From the NCBI GenBank assembly GCA_037043235.1, contig JAWRVZ010000184.1, positions 682,001 through 746,000 on the forward strand: DNA of 64,000 bases. The letters run 5' to 3'. Made by a program: the position numbers and the translations under genes. Below, in pieces: positions 57,301 to 64,000 of this stretch; position 1 is the stretch's first letter, and the number at the start of each line of letters is the position of its first letter. The notes under the pieces are model-generated. The model worked only from the letters and a program-made list of their open reading frames with translations. It ran no database searches and was not told the DNA's origin. The stretch comes from Rhodeus uyekii (lineage: Eukaryota > Chordata > Actinopteri > Cypriniformes > Acheilognathidae).

Positions 57301-59724
57301 CATGTGACTGAATGACAACAAACTTAAAGTCCATGTAGTGTGAGGGTGTTACACGAGGAAGCACTGACAAAGTTGAATGGCAAATCGCATGATGTAGTGA
57401 AGGTTGGACTGAGAAGTATTCCTCTGATTGAACTCAGTGATGGTCCTAAGCCAATTTTTGACTTTCTCAAACAACATTGCAGATGTACTGTGCATTCATG
57501 TTTGCCTTGGGCAGACTTTATGCCACATTGACTTTGAAAAATGAGAAACCATTTGGCTACTGGATTAGGCTGCACAATGGTATTGATATTCCTGGGAAGG
57601 ACTAAAGAGACATGGAAAAAGTCTCAATGACCCTTTGCGTGAAGTTACTGTGATGTTCATTCGAAACTGCCCTGGTTTTGTGAGTTTAAGCCACTGGATG
57701 AATGGACTGCAGCTGATATGCAGAATAGACTGAATGAGTATCAGAGGAAGAATAAACTCCTACAACACAAGCCTTACATACATTTGAGTGGCATTGCATG
57801 TCATGCTCAGTAAAAAAAGACATATTGTGGAAAAAAAAAAAGCAGTGGCGCCAGCTCAGGATACTGAGGTCTGTACTCAGGATCAGTCTTTGAGTCGCAT
57901 GATCAGTCTTTTGGAACGGGTTTTGGACCACGATTCTTGTCAGCAGACAAAAAGAGTGAATAGACCTCAACATAAAGTAAGAAGTGGTGTAACCAAACAA
58001 AATGTAGCACGCAAAGCATATGGCAATGCAAGTCATGACATTTTTTCACACTGTGGAATAAACTGTTTGTAACTGTCATGCTTCTGGCCACAGAGCATCA
58101 GCCTATTTTGCCAGGACTGAGGGTTATATAAGGGTGCAGGCTATATCACACATTTTTTATCCGTAATAATATTTCAATATATTTGTTACGTCCCTAAGGA
58201 CGTAAGAGGTTTTTTTGCGGAATTTTCTTTCTGTTTTTCTTTCTTGCGAGGGTTGTTGTCTCTGGTGCTTGTACTGTCACTCTGACAGCTGGCGCTGATA
58301 GGCTGTCTGACCTGTCAATCATGCAAGAAGACGTGATTGGCTGTGCAGCAAAGAGGGCGGGCTCTTCTCATCTCATCCGACGATCAACACCTGTAGAATC
58401 GCTTCTTAAGGGACGAGCTACTGCACAGCGGGAGAGACTGCATTTTCTTTTTCTTCTGATTCTGACTTGTGTTTGTTTTCTTATTGTGTGAGTTTCGCGC
58501 ACAAACACTGTGTACCGAGCCTGAACAGTTATGGATAATTGATGTCATGCGAGCAACATTCGAAATTCGAAATGTGATCTTACACAAAAAAGTTCATACA
58601 TCTATGGGTGCGGGTTATATAAAGGTGCGGGTTATGTCGGCGATTTTTTACACCAAACCCACGGACTATATGAGGGTGCACATTATCTGCGTCTGTGGGT
58701 TATATGCGGGAAAATACAGTAGATGGCCCACATAAGGAGGGGACTAGTGGAGGGCCATGGGTAATGGTCCCCTTAGTAGTGAGGATATTGATTTGGCAAC
58801 TGTTTGTTCTGAGGTTTGCAGTAGTGTTGATATGACAAAAGTGATTTTTTTCAAAATGTGCTTAACACAAATGATGATCTGTTATTTACTGATGTTTTGG
58901 TACTGGACATTGTTTTGCTTCGAAGAATGCTTGACAGTGGGTCTATGGTCTGCACTATGAGTATACAAGCTCTGTCCAAACTCATAGAAGCAAAAGTACT
59001 TACATCAGATGATATATCTCCAACACTGCTCACACTGATTGGCTGACATGGTCAGAAATGAGCTCATTCTGTGTGTGATGTACAGATGAAAGTGTTTGAC
59101 TGCTCCTTCTCTGTCAATGTGCCTTAAATGCCTTAAATGTCAATGTGCAAAATGCTGAGCAAACTTTGGGGAGTAATGTCATAAAACATCTCATTCATTA
59201 CATGAAAATACCAAGTGTTTTCCGGGGGAGAGTGTCTGACTCCCAAGGCAAAAAATTTTTATATAGGAGTTTGATTTTAACTTTTGGGCAATGTTGGGTC
59301 ATGGAAAGGAATGGACCCACCTATTAAAGTAGGAACTGTAAAACTGTAACATGTAATCTGAAGCACATAACTCCGGAGCACATGGAGGGCTGTTTAGTCA
59401 CAAAATCCTATCGCGGGGAGGTGTTGGTGGGCAGGATAGCTGTTCTTTAGGGGGGGACGGCAGTTCAACAGTTAAAGTTATCAACCCCTCGAACAAGCCT
59501 GTCTGTTTAAAATGCAACTGCAAGCTGGCTGATGTGTTTTGAGTTTAATTGATTCATTTTTTCCCTTCATTCTAACTCTCTTATTTATATCTGCACTGAC
59601 TTAATTTGAAATTGCACTATTACTATTTACTATTGTTTGCACTATTTGCCATCGCCACTTTACTGCCATAACTCACTTTATCCATCTAGTTTCATTTTAT
59701 TGTATTTTATCTTACTTCATCTTC

Positions 59725-59755
<31 letters not shown>

Positions 59756-60530
59756 ACTGCCACTGTTAAATTATTGTTGTTGTTAACTGTATTCACCTTG
59801 GGCCTGAGAGTTACAGAATTTCAATTCTCTATATGTATGCACTGTATATATTGCAGAATTGACAATAAAGCTGACTTTGACTTTGACTTGACTTGTGGCA
59901 TGGGACTGCATTTTACATTACCTTTTGAGGATATAAACATGTGACAAACTGCACTAAATTGCATATTTTTGCTTAGTTTGGGCCTCTGAATAAAATTATG
60001 GAGTTATTACATTTTGGAATATGGAGTATAGAGCTTCATATTCTCCAATATCATATTATATGAATCATAAAAGCCTGATGCATCAAATATGATACTCAAG
60101 CATATGAAAACTTTAAAAAATATAGGTAACACTTTATTTTAATTGCACCTTTTGAACATTCTGTTGACTACTACATGTCAACTAACGCTCATTAGAGTAT
60201 TAGTAGACTAGTGTTACATGCTCCTTCAACAGACAGTCTACTGAATATAAGTGACTTTACAACTATTTTACTAGGGTTAATTTATAACCCTACCAGTTTA
60301 CTAATGCTCTACTGACACTAATGAGAGTTACTAGACATGTAGGTGTACTTATAACGCAAATTCTTATTATAACAGAATGTGTTAAAGGAACCATCAAAAT
60401 AAAGTAAAATCTAAAAGCAGATTTTATGACATTTAATTTGTTATGCTTTACAGGATGTAATAAAAATAATACCTTGTCGAGTTTTGATTCCAGTTCTCCA
60501 ACGTCTCCCTCCACTTCATCTATTGTGGCC
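39385..60530 (-). CDS. acap3: acap3, Arf GAP with BAR, PH and ankyrin repeats
   Basis: 22 coding exons on the minus strand: 60473-60530, 55806-55925, 55373-55426, 52275-52333, 52003-52186, 51831-51875, 51646-51741, 51490-51564, 49982-50094, 49656-49707, 49476-49576, 49282-49390, 46664-46869, 45269-45338, 45095-45189, 43402-43595, 43180-43281, 42878-42970, 41205-41422, 40883-40992, 39647-39757, 39385-39535. Every join has GT/AG and consistent phase, giving about 805 codons. Domain order is BAR, PH (MEGYLFKRTSNAF), ArfGAP (C-x2-C-x16-C-x2-C, IHRSLG with the Arg finger) and ankyrin repeats, as in ACAP proteins, which bend endosomal membranes and stimulate GTP hydrolysis on Arf6. ACAP3 rather than ACAP1/2 is chosen from RRDSLFCPDELDSLFSYFD and the C-terminus KKCIQEFITL..QES. 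The a/b paralogue is not resolved. The first coding exon (about 16 codons) was not found and likely lies beyond 64000. Confidence 0.92.
39647..39757 (-). CDS. acap3: acap3 exon: ankyrin repeat
   Basis: 111 nt, QVCLFLKRGAKQN to SIAVEAANADIVT. Donor GTACGT. Confidence 0.93.
40049..40374 (+). mobile_element. Solo LTR in acap3 intron
   Basis: 326 bp, TGTCACG...GGCTGACA, flanked by a perfect GGTGA duplication (40044-40048, 40375-40379). It carries the 'tttgcaccctcgcgtgc..aataaagt' motif shared with 48326-48650, so the two are one LTR family. It is the product of LTR-LTR recombination of a gypsy-type element. Confidence 0.9.
40883..40992 (-). CDS. acap3: acap3 exon: ankyrin repeat
   Basis: 110 nt, GSLIICEFLLQNAANVDQQD, then GRGPLHHATILGHT. 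Confidence 0.93.
41126..41196 (+). repeat. SINE head fragment beside acap3 exon
   Basis: The tRNA-like head (agtagagtgtggtgcttgcaacaccaaggtcatgggg) of the SINE family at 21169 and 46409, cut off before the tail. Confidence 0.6.
41205..41422 (-). CDS. acap3: acap3 exon: first ankyrin repeat
   Basis: 218 nt. A variable linker precedes ALAHGADVNWVNGEDSNRTP. A SINE head lies within about 10 bp of its donor. Confidence 0.92.
42293..42329. repeat. (TA)n microsatellite in acap3 intron
   Basis: About 18 TA units. Confidence 0.95.
42878..42970 (-). CDS. acap3: acap3 exon: Ser-rich linker
   Basis: 93 nt, RSKDSGIQNSADGSREM then a serine-rich stretch. Likely disordered. Confidence 0.9.
43180..43281 (-). 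CDS. acap3: acap3 exon: ACAP3-diagnostic segment
   Basis: 102 nt with RRDSLFCPDELDSLFSYFD, known to me from ACAP3 and not from human ACAP1 or ACAP2. Confidence 0.92.
43402..43595 (-). CDS. acap3: acap3 exon: linker with proline run
   Basis: 194 nt. QDIEAFIRAKYVEKRFV is followed by a basic stretch and PPRPPPPTPK, a possible SH3 ligand. Confidence 0.92.
43683..44429 (-). mobile_element. Tc1-like transposon fragment
   Basis: Same family as 35381-36222, opposite orientation. It includes gcagtttgagatgatttg, accaccaccaccagcctgaacc and the end aataaagtggctgg. Transposase frame broken. Lies in an acap3 intron. Confidence 0.8.
45095..45189 (-). CDS. acap3: acap3 exon: end of ArfGAP domain
   Basis: 95 nt, starting LMCKLGNCVINQIYEARMEE. 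Confidence 0.93.
45269..45338 (-). CDS. acap3: acap3 exon: ArfGAP core
   Basis: 70 nt, SLGVHNSKVRSLTLDSWEPE then LLK. Asn replaces the Phe or Cys seen at GVH[F/C]SK in human ACAPs. Confidence 0.93.
46409..46535 (+). repeat. tRNA-headed SINE in acap3 intron
   Basis: cagtagagcattggcatcag head and gtcgctttggataaaagcgtctgccaaatgc tail, then an A-rich end. Confidence 0.75.
46664..46869 (-). CDS. acap3: acap3 exon: ArfGAP zinc finger
   Basis: 206 nt. A Ser-rich linker and GESALQ precede CCDC..WASINLGITLCIECSG. This supplies all four zinc cysteines and IHR of the catalytic arginine. Confidence 0.94.
47846..48849 (-). mobile_element. Deleted Tc1-like transposon with nested LTR
   Basis: Ends CAGTGGTGTGAAA and TTTTTCACACCACTG, with TA on the left flank. 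Interior blocks (cttagcagcaatcaagcgtttgcgataact; ggatctcggcatat; gtcaggcaggtcctatttaagtgatt) are from a widespread fish Tc1 family, read on the minus strand. It is internally deleted and interrupted by the LTR at 48326-48650. Confidence 0.88.
48326..48650 (+). mobile_element. Solo LTR nested in Tc1-like element
   Basis: 325 bp, TGTCACAGTCC...TTTATAACA, flanked by a perfect GATAG duplication (48321-48325, 48651-48655). Removing it and one GATAG restores the Tc1 sequence ccagactgatag|atcttaattac. Confidence 0.93.
49282..49390 (-). CDS. acap3: acap3 exon: end of PH domain
   Basis: 109 nt, SCMMQADSEKLRQAWIKAVQ then SSIATAFREN. This is the C-terminal PH helix. Confidence 0.93.
49476..49576 (-). 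CDS. acap3: acap3 exon: PH domain
   Basis: 101 nt, starting DNPTVVVEDLRLCTVKHCED and reaching ERRFCFEVVSPS. Confidence 0.93.
49656..49707 (-). CDS. acap3: acap3 exon: PH domain
   Basis: 52 nt, RWFSIQNSQLVYQKRFR. Donor GTAAGT. Confidence 0.93.
49982..50094 (-). CDS. acap3: acap3 exon: start of PH domain
   Basis: 113 nt. A linker DLSTEDTKLEYNVD leads into MEGYLFKRTSNAFKSWN, the first PH strands. Confidence 0.93.
50360..51250. repeat. MITE-like repeat interrupted by LTR
   Basis: Both sides of the LTR at 50656 are rich in alternating aagtRtactt / aagtgcactt motifs in both orientations, typical of a palindromic fish MITE. Edges are not defined. Confidence 0.4.
50656..50928 (+). mobile_element. 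Probable solo LTR
   Basis: It starts TGTCACCATTTG and has the pyrimidine-rich, 'tatttataccc' texture of the other two solo LTRs. Flanking 5-mers are GTGTT (50651-50655) and GTGTA (50929-50933), one mismatch. Right edge uncertain. Confidence 0.5.
51490..51564 (-). CDS. acap3: acap3 exon: end of BAR domain
   Basis: 25 codons, LDQLVVDSAKEKRDMEQKH then STIQQT. Confidence 0.93.
51646..51741 (-). CDS. acap3: acap3 exon: BAR domain
   Basis: 32 codons, starting MLSYMNANFTFFHQGYDLF. The initial ATG is internal, not a start. Confidence 0.93.
51831..51875 (-). CDS. acap3: acap3 exon: BAR domain
   Basis: 15 codons, INVLQSKRRMEILKS. Donor GTAAGA. Confidence 0.92.
52003..52186 (-). CDS. acap3: acap3 exon: BAR domain, longest helix
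   Basis: 184 nt, starting DLKKFKDAKKQF and ending RKCFRHIALDYVLQ. It is among the most conserved segments of the protein. Confidence 0.94.
52275..52333 (-). CDS. acap3: acap3 exon: BAR domain
   Basis: 59 nt, ILFDQAQRSIKSQLQVFVK plus two bases of a Glu codon. Donor GTGAGT. Confidence 0.92.
52694..52890. repeat. Two diverged tandem copies (about 110 bp apart)
   Basis: taggaaatgcattacagtgaatgcattcagctccttgagagccgaac near 52730-52780 recurs in altered form at about 52840-52890 (ttcaaatgcatcacaatgagcgcatccagctccctcaagagtcgaac). Confidence 0.55.
53933..55244. mobile_element. hAT (Charlie-like) element in acap3 intron
   Basis: Ends CAGGGGTGGGCAAACTACGGCC and the complement of CAGGGGTGGGCAAACTATTTG, with a perfect 8-bp duplication CACTAGTA (53925-53932, 55245-55252). 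It is 1312 bp, with no transposase frame. The CpG-rich interior at 54020-54300 contains a segment shared, inverted, with 28895-28985. Confidence 0.93.
55373..55426 (-). CDS. acap3: acap3 exon: BAR domain
   Basis: 18 codons, SSLAAFAETLQEMNNYHT. Donor GTAAGA. Confidence 0.93.
55806..55925 (-). CDS. acap3: acap3 exon: BAR domain
   Basis: Exactly 40 codons, LVKLCIGMIDAGRVY to STRDEVIG. Donor GTAAGA. Confidence 0.93.
56850..57130 (+). mobile_element. Tigger/pogo-like transposon end
   Basis: cagtgaagttcacttatctcgactcacggttaactcgcc is a Tigger-type terminal region. The following 57000-57110 matches 24000-24130 in reverse. The protein-coding part is not present here. Confidence 0.6.
57340..59541 (+). 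pseudogene. Gag-protease relic of a gypsy-type element
   Basis: Plus-strand pieces across frames. Gag: HDVVKVGLRSIPLIEL and CLPWADF (57370-57530), FGYWIRLHNGIDI (57553-57600), a coiled segment LSRMISLLERVLDHD (about 57890), then a decayed zinc-knuckle-like FSHCGINCL (about 58045). Protease: LDSGSMVC (about 58930) to SPTLLTLIG, NVIKHLIHYMK (about 59170), and a C-terminal flank VKVINPSNKPVCLK (59471-59541). Between gag and protease, 58105-58745 looks like an unrelated insertion. Stops and frameshifts throughout. It sits in acap3 intron 2 in antisense, and RT and later domains are absent. Confidence 0.7.
59560..59897 (+). repeat. LINE-like 3' end with GACTTT tail
   Basis: ttgggcctgagagttacagaatttcaattctctatatgtatg..gcagaattgacaataaagctgactttgactttgacttg, with a (TTG)n run at 59725-59754. 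The AATAAA and short-repeat tail suggest a non-LTR retrotransposon end; the clade is not assigned. Confidence 0.6.
60124..60409. mobile_element. MITE with GGTAACACTTTATTTT-type end
   Basis: The left end ggtaacactttattttaa and right end aaaataaagtaaaat are inverted and decayed. The interior repeats 'tagtagactag / ctaatgctctactg' in both orientations. It ends about 60 bp before the 60473 acap3 exon. Confidence 0.65.
60473..60530 (-). CDS. acap3: acap3 exon: start of BAR domain
   Basis: 58 nt, encoding ATIDEVEGDVGELESKLDK after one base shared with the missing previous exon. Acceptor ctgcag (complement), donor GTATTA. Confidence 0.9.
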
Positions 60531-60682
60531 CTGCAGAACATCGTACCAAAAATTACTTAAAGTAAACATCTAATAATTAGCATGTAAAATTCAATAATTT
60601 GAAATTAAAACATCAGTAAAGTCATGCAGCAAGAATTTGAAGCTTCCCATTGTTTTTCCTTCCAATCCCTTTTCCATTTGAG

Positions 60683-60857
60683 CAGTGGTTTTCAATGCTG
60701 GTCTTGAGGACCTGGTGCTCTGCACATTTTTTATGTCTCTCTTGTGTGAGAAACTCTATCAGCGCCACTTCATGGAGCTCTATGAATATTCGAATCAGCT
60801 GTGTTAACAAGGGAGAAAAATAAAATGTGCAGAGCAGCAGGTCCTTAGGACTGAATA
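60683..60857. mobile_element. Palindromic hAT-like MITE
   Basis: cagtggttttcaatgctggtcttgaggacc and ctctgcacatttt on the left pair with aaaatgtgcagagcagcaggtccttaggactga on the right. Confidence 0.65.
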
Positions 60858-60987
60858 ACAAAAAGAAAAAAATAGCAACAACATCTCAGACTTACAGTTA
60901 CGTAAAAATAAACGAGAATTTATTTTTATTTTTGAGCACCGTTACTGTTTTGTACTCATTGTCATATTAATTATAACGCATTCAGGT

Positions 60988-61007
60988 CCCCCCCCCCCCC
61001 CCCCCCA
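60988..61007. repeat. Poly-C tract
   Basis: About 20 consecutive C, followed at 61058 by a shorter C run in a similar 'aggtcccccc' context. Confidence 0.9.
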
Positions 61008-61749
61008 ATATAATTTTTTGAGAGAGGAACTTTTTATTAACTTTGAAAAGGGACAGGTCCCCCCCTCTGCATGTGCACCTGCTCTCCAAACCTGCTAACT
61101 ACATGGGTCAAAGTGGAAATAAAGCAGTCAGTCAAGTTATGTTAATGAGCAAACTGATTTCCACTTAAAATATAACAAACAGGATTCATGTAACCATTTT
61201 AAAGAAAAAGGATGTTTTGTTATAGCTTTGGATCAAGAGCACCGCCATCTTGCAATACCTCAACGTGTGACGTGTTGCCTGAAGTAAAATGGAAATAGAA
61301 GAGCACTGACAGGAAACGTTAAAAAGACAATTTATTAGTTATTCATGTATTTATTAAATTTGCGTTACACTTTTTTTAATACAGGTAATGTACATACTAA
61401 TATATCAAATGATATAGTAAATCTGATGCTATATGGGTGTTTTTGGATGAATATCCAACATCAAACTGTCTACATCACAAAGTTTTAAGCGTTGCATCTC
61501 AAACATTGTTTTCATAACGTGAGGCACAACATGATGTAAACAAACAACGCCGAACTCGATATTGTTCACGTTCTTATGGTTATGTCAGACCTTTCAGACA
61601 TGTTTGCATTTCACTGGCTCGTTCACCAGTCGTGGTGTGTAACATACTTTATGTTCACCTGCGAATACAACTAGCTTTCCTGCTTGTTACCATCTTTGTT
61701 TTTTGTTCAATTGGTTCTGGTTCTGTCGCCGGCATTCATCTGGGAGCAT
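61008..61749. other. Nothing recognised
   Basis: AT-rich sequence upstream of the hairpin; no gene or repeat named. Confidence 0.35.
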
Positions 61750-61781
61750 CTCAACCCGATCTTGGTCGAGATCGGGTTGAG
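61750..61781. repeat. Perfect hairpin, 13-bp stem, 6-nt loop
   Basis: ctcaacccgatct (61750-61762) and agatcgggttgag (61769-61781) enclose tggtcg. Partial complementarity continues outward (gggagc / agctcc). GC-rich compared with its surroundings. Confidence 0.85.
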
Positions 61782-62239
61782 AGCTCCTGGATCCCTCCTC
61801 CAATCGATAATTGAAAATGTCAAACTTTGAGTGAAACGGTGCCACTGTAACATCTGATTATACTTCTAAAAGTCTAACAATGTTATAACATCGTGGAGAG
61901 TAGGGGTGTCCAGCCAGTTGCTTTGAAACTTGTTTGCACTTTTTTTTTTTTTTATTGGGGAGTTAGGTAAGTTAAATATATTTTATTTTCTTATTGGATT
62001 TATATATTGGTTATTTACTTTATTCCCCTTTTTTGTTTTACATTTATTTTGTTTGTTATTTTGGCCTTTTGACACCCTGCTGTTGACATATGCTGTTTAC
62101 TTCATTTATTGGTTTAATAAATGTAACGTATTTTCTTCTACTTAGTTGCGTTGTCTAGCTGTCTATTAACTTTATCGACTGTGATTACGTGACGGGATTC
62201 ATTACCACAACCCAGTTGTATTATGCCCTTCGTATTTAC
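61782..62239. other. Nothing recognised
   Basis: T-rich sequence (poly-T at 61940-61951) with only incidental frames. Confidence 0.35.
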
Positions 62240-63361
62240 TTTAGTTTGAGTGTTTTCTAGACACGGGGTGTAATACTGATGTGAACAGAAGCTCCAGTGT
62301 TTCCACATGGACGTCTTTAAGAGAAAGCATTGCCTCCTCCAACACGTCCACCTTCCGGCACAGTTCGCTAAATGAACACACCATGATGATGCAGGAGTGA
62401 CCCACAAAACATGGCCTGGATCTTCCTGACAGCAGACGGACTCTGACACGGTGGGCATCGGCGAACCCCAGGGGTGCCCACACTTTTTTCAATTGTGAGC
62501 TACTTATAAAATGACCAGGTTAAAATGATCTACCTACTATAAAATACAAAACATATATTTATTTATGAATATATTGAGAACTCTTTATATGCACAATACA
62601 TGTTGGTGTAGTTTGAACATAAATGAACCCATATTGCACAATACAATTCTGTGCCTTCGCTTTTGAAGTTAGCTGTGAGAAAAATGACTGCTGTCCAGAC
62701 AACTGAGGTTTTAGTTCCTTCACTCTTCTTCTTCTTACTTAGCTTTTCAGACGGACGTCAGTGTCGTGGTTTTTATGAACAGTCCAAAAATGCCGGTCCA
62801 GATTTCCCTTCTTCGGTATGGCGATAACAGACTGGCAGATGACTTTTCAAACGTACTTCGAAAATGACATAGTGAAAAAAAAGTCCAGCTCCCACTCCGT
62901 ATATTTTGACTTTGTCCAGCTCCCGCACACATTTTATACCCTTTCTTAAGTTTAAAATAAATAAATTGGAGGCTTTCTCGCTAGCTTGCTAGAGTTTAGT
63001 AGCACTTGGTGCTGTTGTGCACATGCATTCACATGCATTTCCTGACCCATATGTCAGGAAAGGTCAGAGGTCAGACTGGCTGCCCTGTACGTCAATAAAG
63101 TGACAAATTTCAGAGTGCAGACAGATGATGGGCTGATGTCTACTTCGTTAATTCCATGCAATCTACCCACACTACCTTTGCAATCGACGTATTGGGCACC
63201 CCTGGCGAACACCATCCACACTTACACCAGATGGTGTTTCCGACCCGCTCTTCACCCCAAACCAGTAGGTTCATGACTTCTTCCACCCGTAACGGTAACT
63301 CCACATGCATGAGTAATTTCGGGCTCAACAGTCCTTTCAAGATCATCTTCTTCCATTTCAA
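62240..63361 (-). pseudogene. P2X7-tail-like gene broken by a hAT insertion
   Basis: The minus-strand frame 63205-63361 reads to WCKCGWC. After removing the hAT element and one target copy it continues as SPMPTVSESVCCQE (62405-62460), then VDVLEEAMLSLKDVHVETLE in a shifted frame (about 62280-62345). The cysteine spacing W-C-x-C-x2-C...CCQE is that of the cytoplasmic tail domain of P2X7 receptors, which fish also carry in many stand-alone genes. Frameshifts before and after suggest it was already decaying. It may be a processed or dispersed copy inside or upstream of acap3. Confidence 0.5.
62469..63204. mobile_element. hAT-like element (736 bp)
   Basis: Ends CAGGGGTGCCCACAC and the complement of CAGGGGTGCCCAATAC. 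Target copies are GCGAACCC (62461-62468) and GCGAACAC (63205-63212), one mismatch. It is the better-preserved partner of 25459-26160. No transposase frame. Confidence 0.88.
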
Positions 63362-64000
63362 AACAAGTGTTCAAAACGTAAAGAAATGCTCATATTCACT
63401 GGCCAACAGAGCAAACAGCCCCTGTGACGTCACACGGTGAGGGATTTCAAGATGGCGGCGCACTTGTTCCAAAAGCTGAAACAAAACATCCTTTTTTCTT
63501 TAAAATGGTTACATTAATTGTATTTGTTACATCCGTTTTTTTAATACAAGTGGAAATCAGTTTACTAAAAATAATGTAAACTTGACAGAATGCTTCATTT
63601 CCACTTTAAGGTTAGGTTTATGTTCAGGGTTAATCCCTAGTTGTTACCCAATTATTGTAATAACTATGAATTTGAATTCAATGCACATTTACTGTATATA
63701 TATTCATACAGTATCTGTAGGAAGAGAACTGGGCGTAGTTCTGATCTTGTTGCTGTAATTGATCCACGTGTTGGGGATGCAAAGAAACATTAATCACACA
63801 ACTAAGATATTCAGAAAGGTGTTATTCATGCCACTACTACTTTTATAATTGTACACCAACGTGTCATTGCATTCCTTATCTAGCTATATCAAACATGCAA
63901 GGTTAAATGCGTATTATGTAATTTATATTTATATATTTATGCATAACAGTTACATAAAGCACAGAGGGAGCCGCCACAATGAGTTTCTCACAGATCATTT
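63362..64000. other. Window end, nothing recognised
   Basis: A CpG-containing patch 63420-63470 (gtgacgtcacac, aagatggcggcgc) has promoter-like words (CRE-like TGACGTCA, YY1-like AAGATGGCGGC) upstream of the P2X7-like remnant. No exon of acap3 could be found here. Confidence 0.35.

Noticed and set aside
39385..60530. Identifying the ArfGAP gene as acap1 or acap2
   Set aside because: The BAR segment resembles human ACAP2 and INQIYEAR, NWVNG and SSIATAF resemble ACAP1. However, the RRDSLFCPDELDSLFSYFD exon and the QEFITL..QES C-terminus fit ACAP3, and human ACAP1/2 end differently.
61632..61814. 60-codon frame spanning the hairpin
   Set aside because: Short, without context; its charged part is simply the palindrome.
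1..64000. CRISPR arrays, operons, bacterial promoters, tRNA genes
   Set aside because: Spliced genes, vertebrate transposons and AT-rich intergenic DNA show a eukaryotic nuclear genome. No spaced repeat array was seen. The only tRNA-like sequences are SINE heads.

Overview
The window is vertebrate nuclear DNA, most likely from a teleost and probably a cyprinid-like fish. The pointers are a spliced acap3 gene, a single-exon cyp8b1 next to a single-exon ackr2, and a typical fish repeat load: Tc1/mariner, hAT, Tigger/pogo, DIRS, L2-like LINEs, tRNA-headed SINEs ending in an 'aaagcgtctgctaaatgc'-type tail, Ty3/gypsy elements and solo LTRs. The species call is inference; no marker gene fixes it.

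Layout. 1-7.1 kb is AT-rich and gene-poor. It holds a decayed gypsy integrase, a GATA microsatellite and a Tigger-like element. 7.13-13.24 kb is an apparently intact Ty3/gypsy retrotransposon with identical 768-bp LTRs, a 5-bp target duplication (ACTAT), a tRNA-Lys3 primer site and one uninterrupted 1504-codon gag-pol frame. 13.3-18.85 kb is a nest three deep: an L2-type LINE split by a second L2-type LINE, which is split by a small LTR element with no pol gene and a tRNA-Phe primer site. 21.6-23.2 kb carries cyp8b1 and 26.2-27.3 kb carries ackr2, both on the minus strand. The human orthologues are also neighbours (3p22), so this pair looks like conserved synteny.

28.7-39 kb is a repeat island. 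It has two DIRS-like remnants, three hAT elements with perfect 8-bp target duplications (one nested in another, one still carrying a BED-finger reading frame), a deleted Tc1 copy, a 5S-rRNA-like fragment and an L2 3' end.

39.4-60.5 kb is acap3 on the minus strand. I could place 22 coding exons with matching splice sites and phases, about 805 codons; the short first coding exon was not found and probably lies past 64000. Its introns hold solo LTRs, SINEs, Tc1 and hAT copies and a gag-protease relic. 60.5-64 kb would be intron 1 or upstream sequence. It contains MITEs, a perfect hairpin and a P2X7-tail-like pseudogene broken by a hAT insertion.

The host genes do not form an operon or pathway. 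Cyp8b1 acts in bile-acid synthesis, Ackr2 is a chemokine-scavenging receptor and Acap3 is an Arf GTPase-activating protein. All coordinates were read by eye, and repeat edges without a target duplication are approximate.
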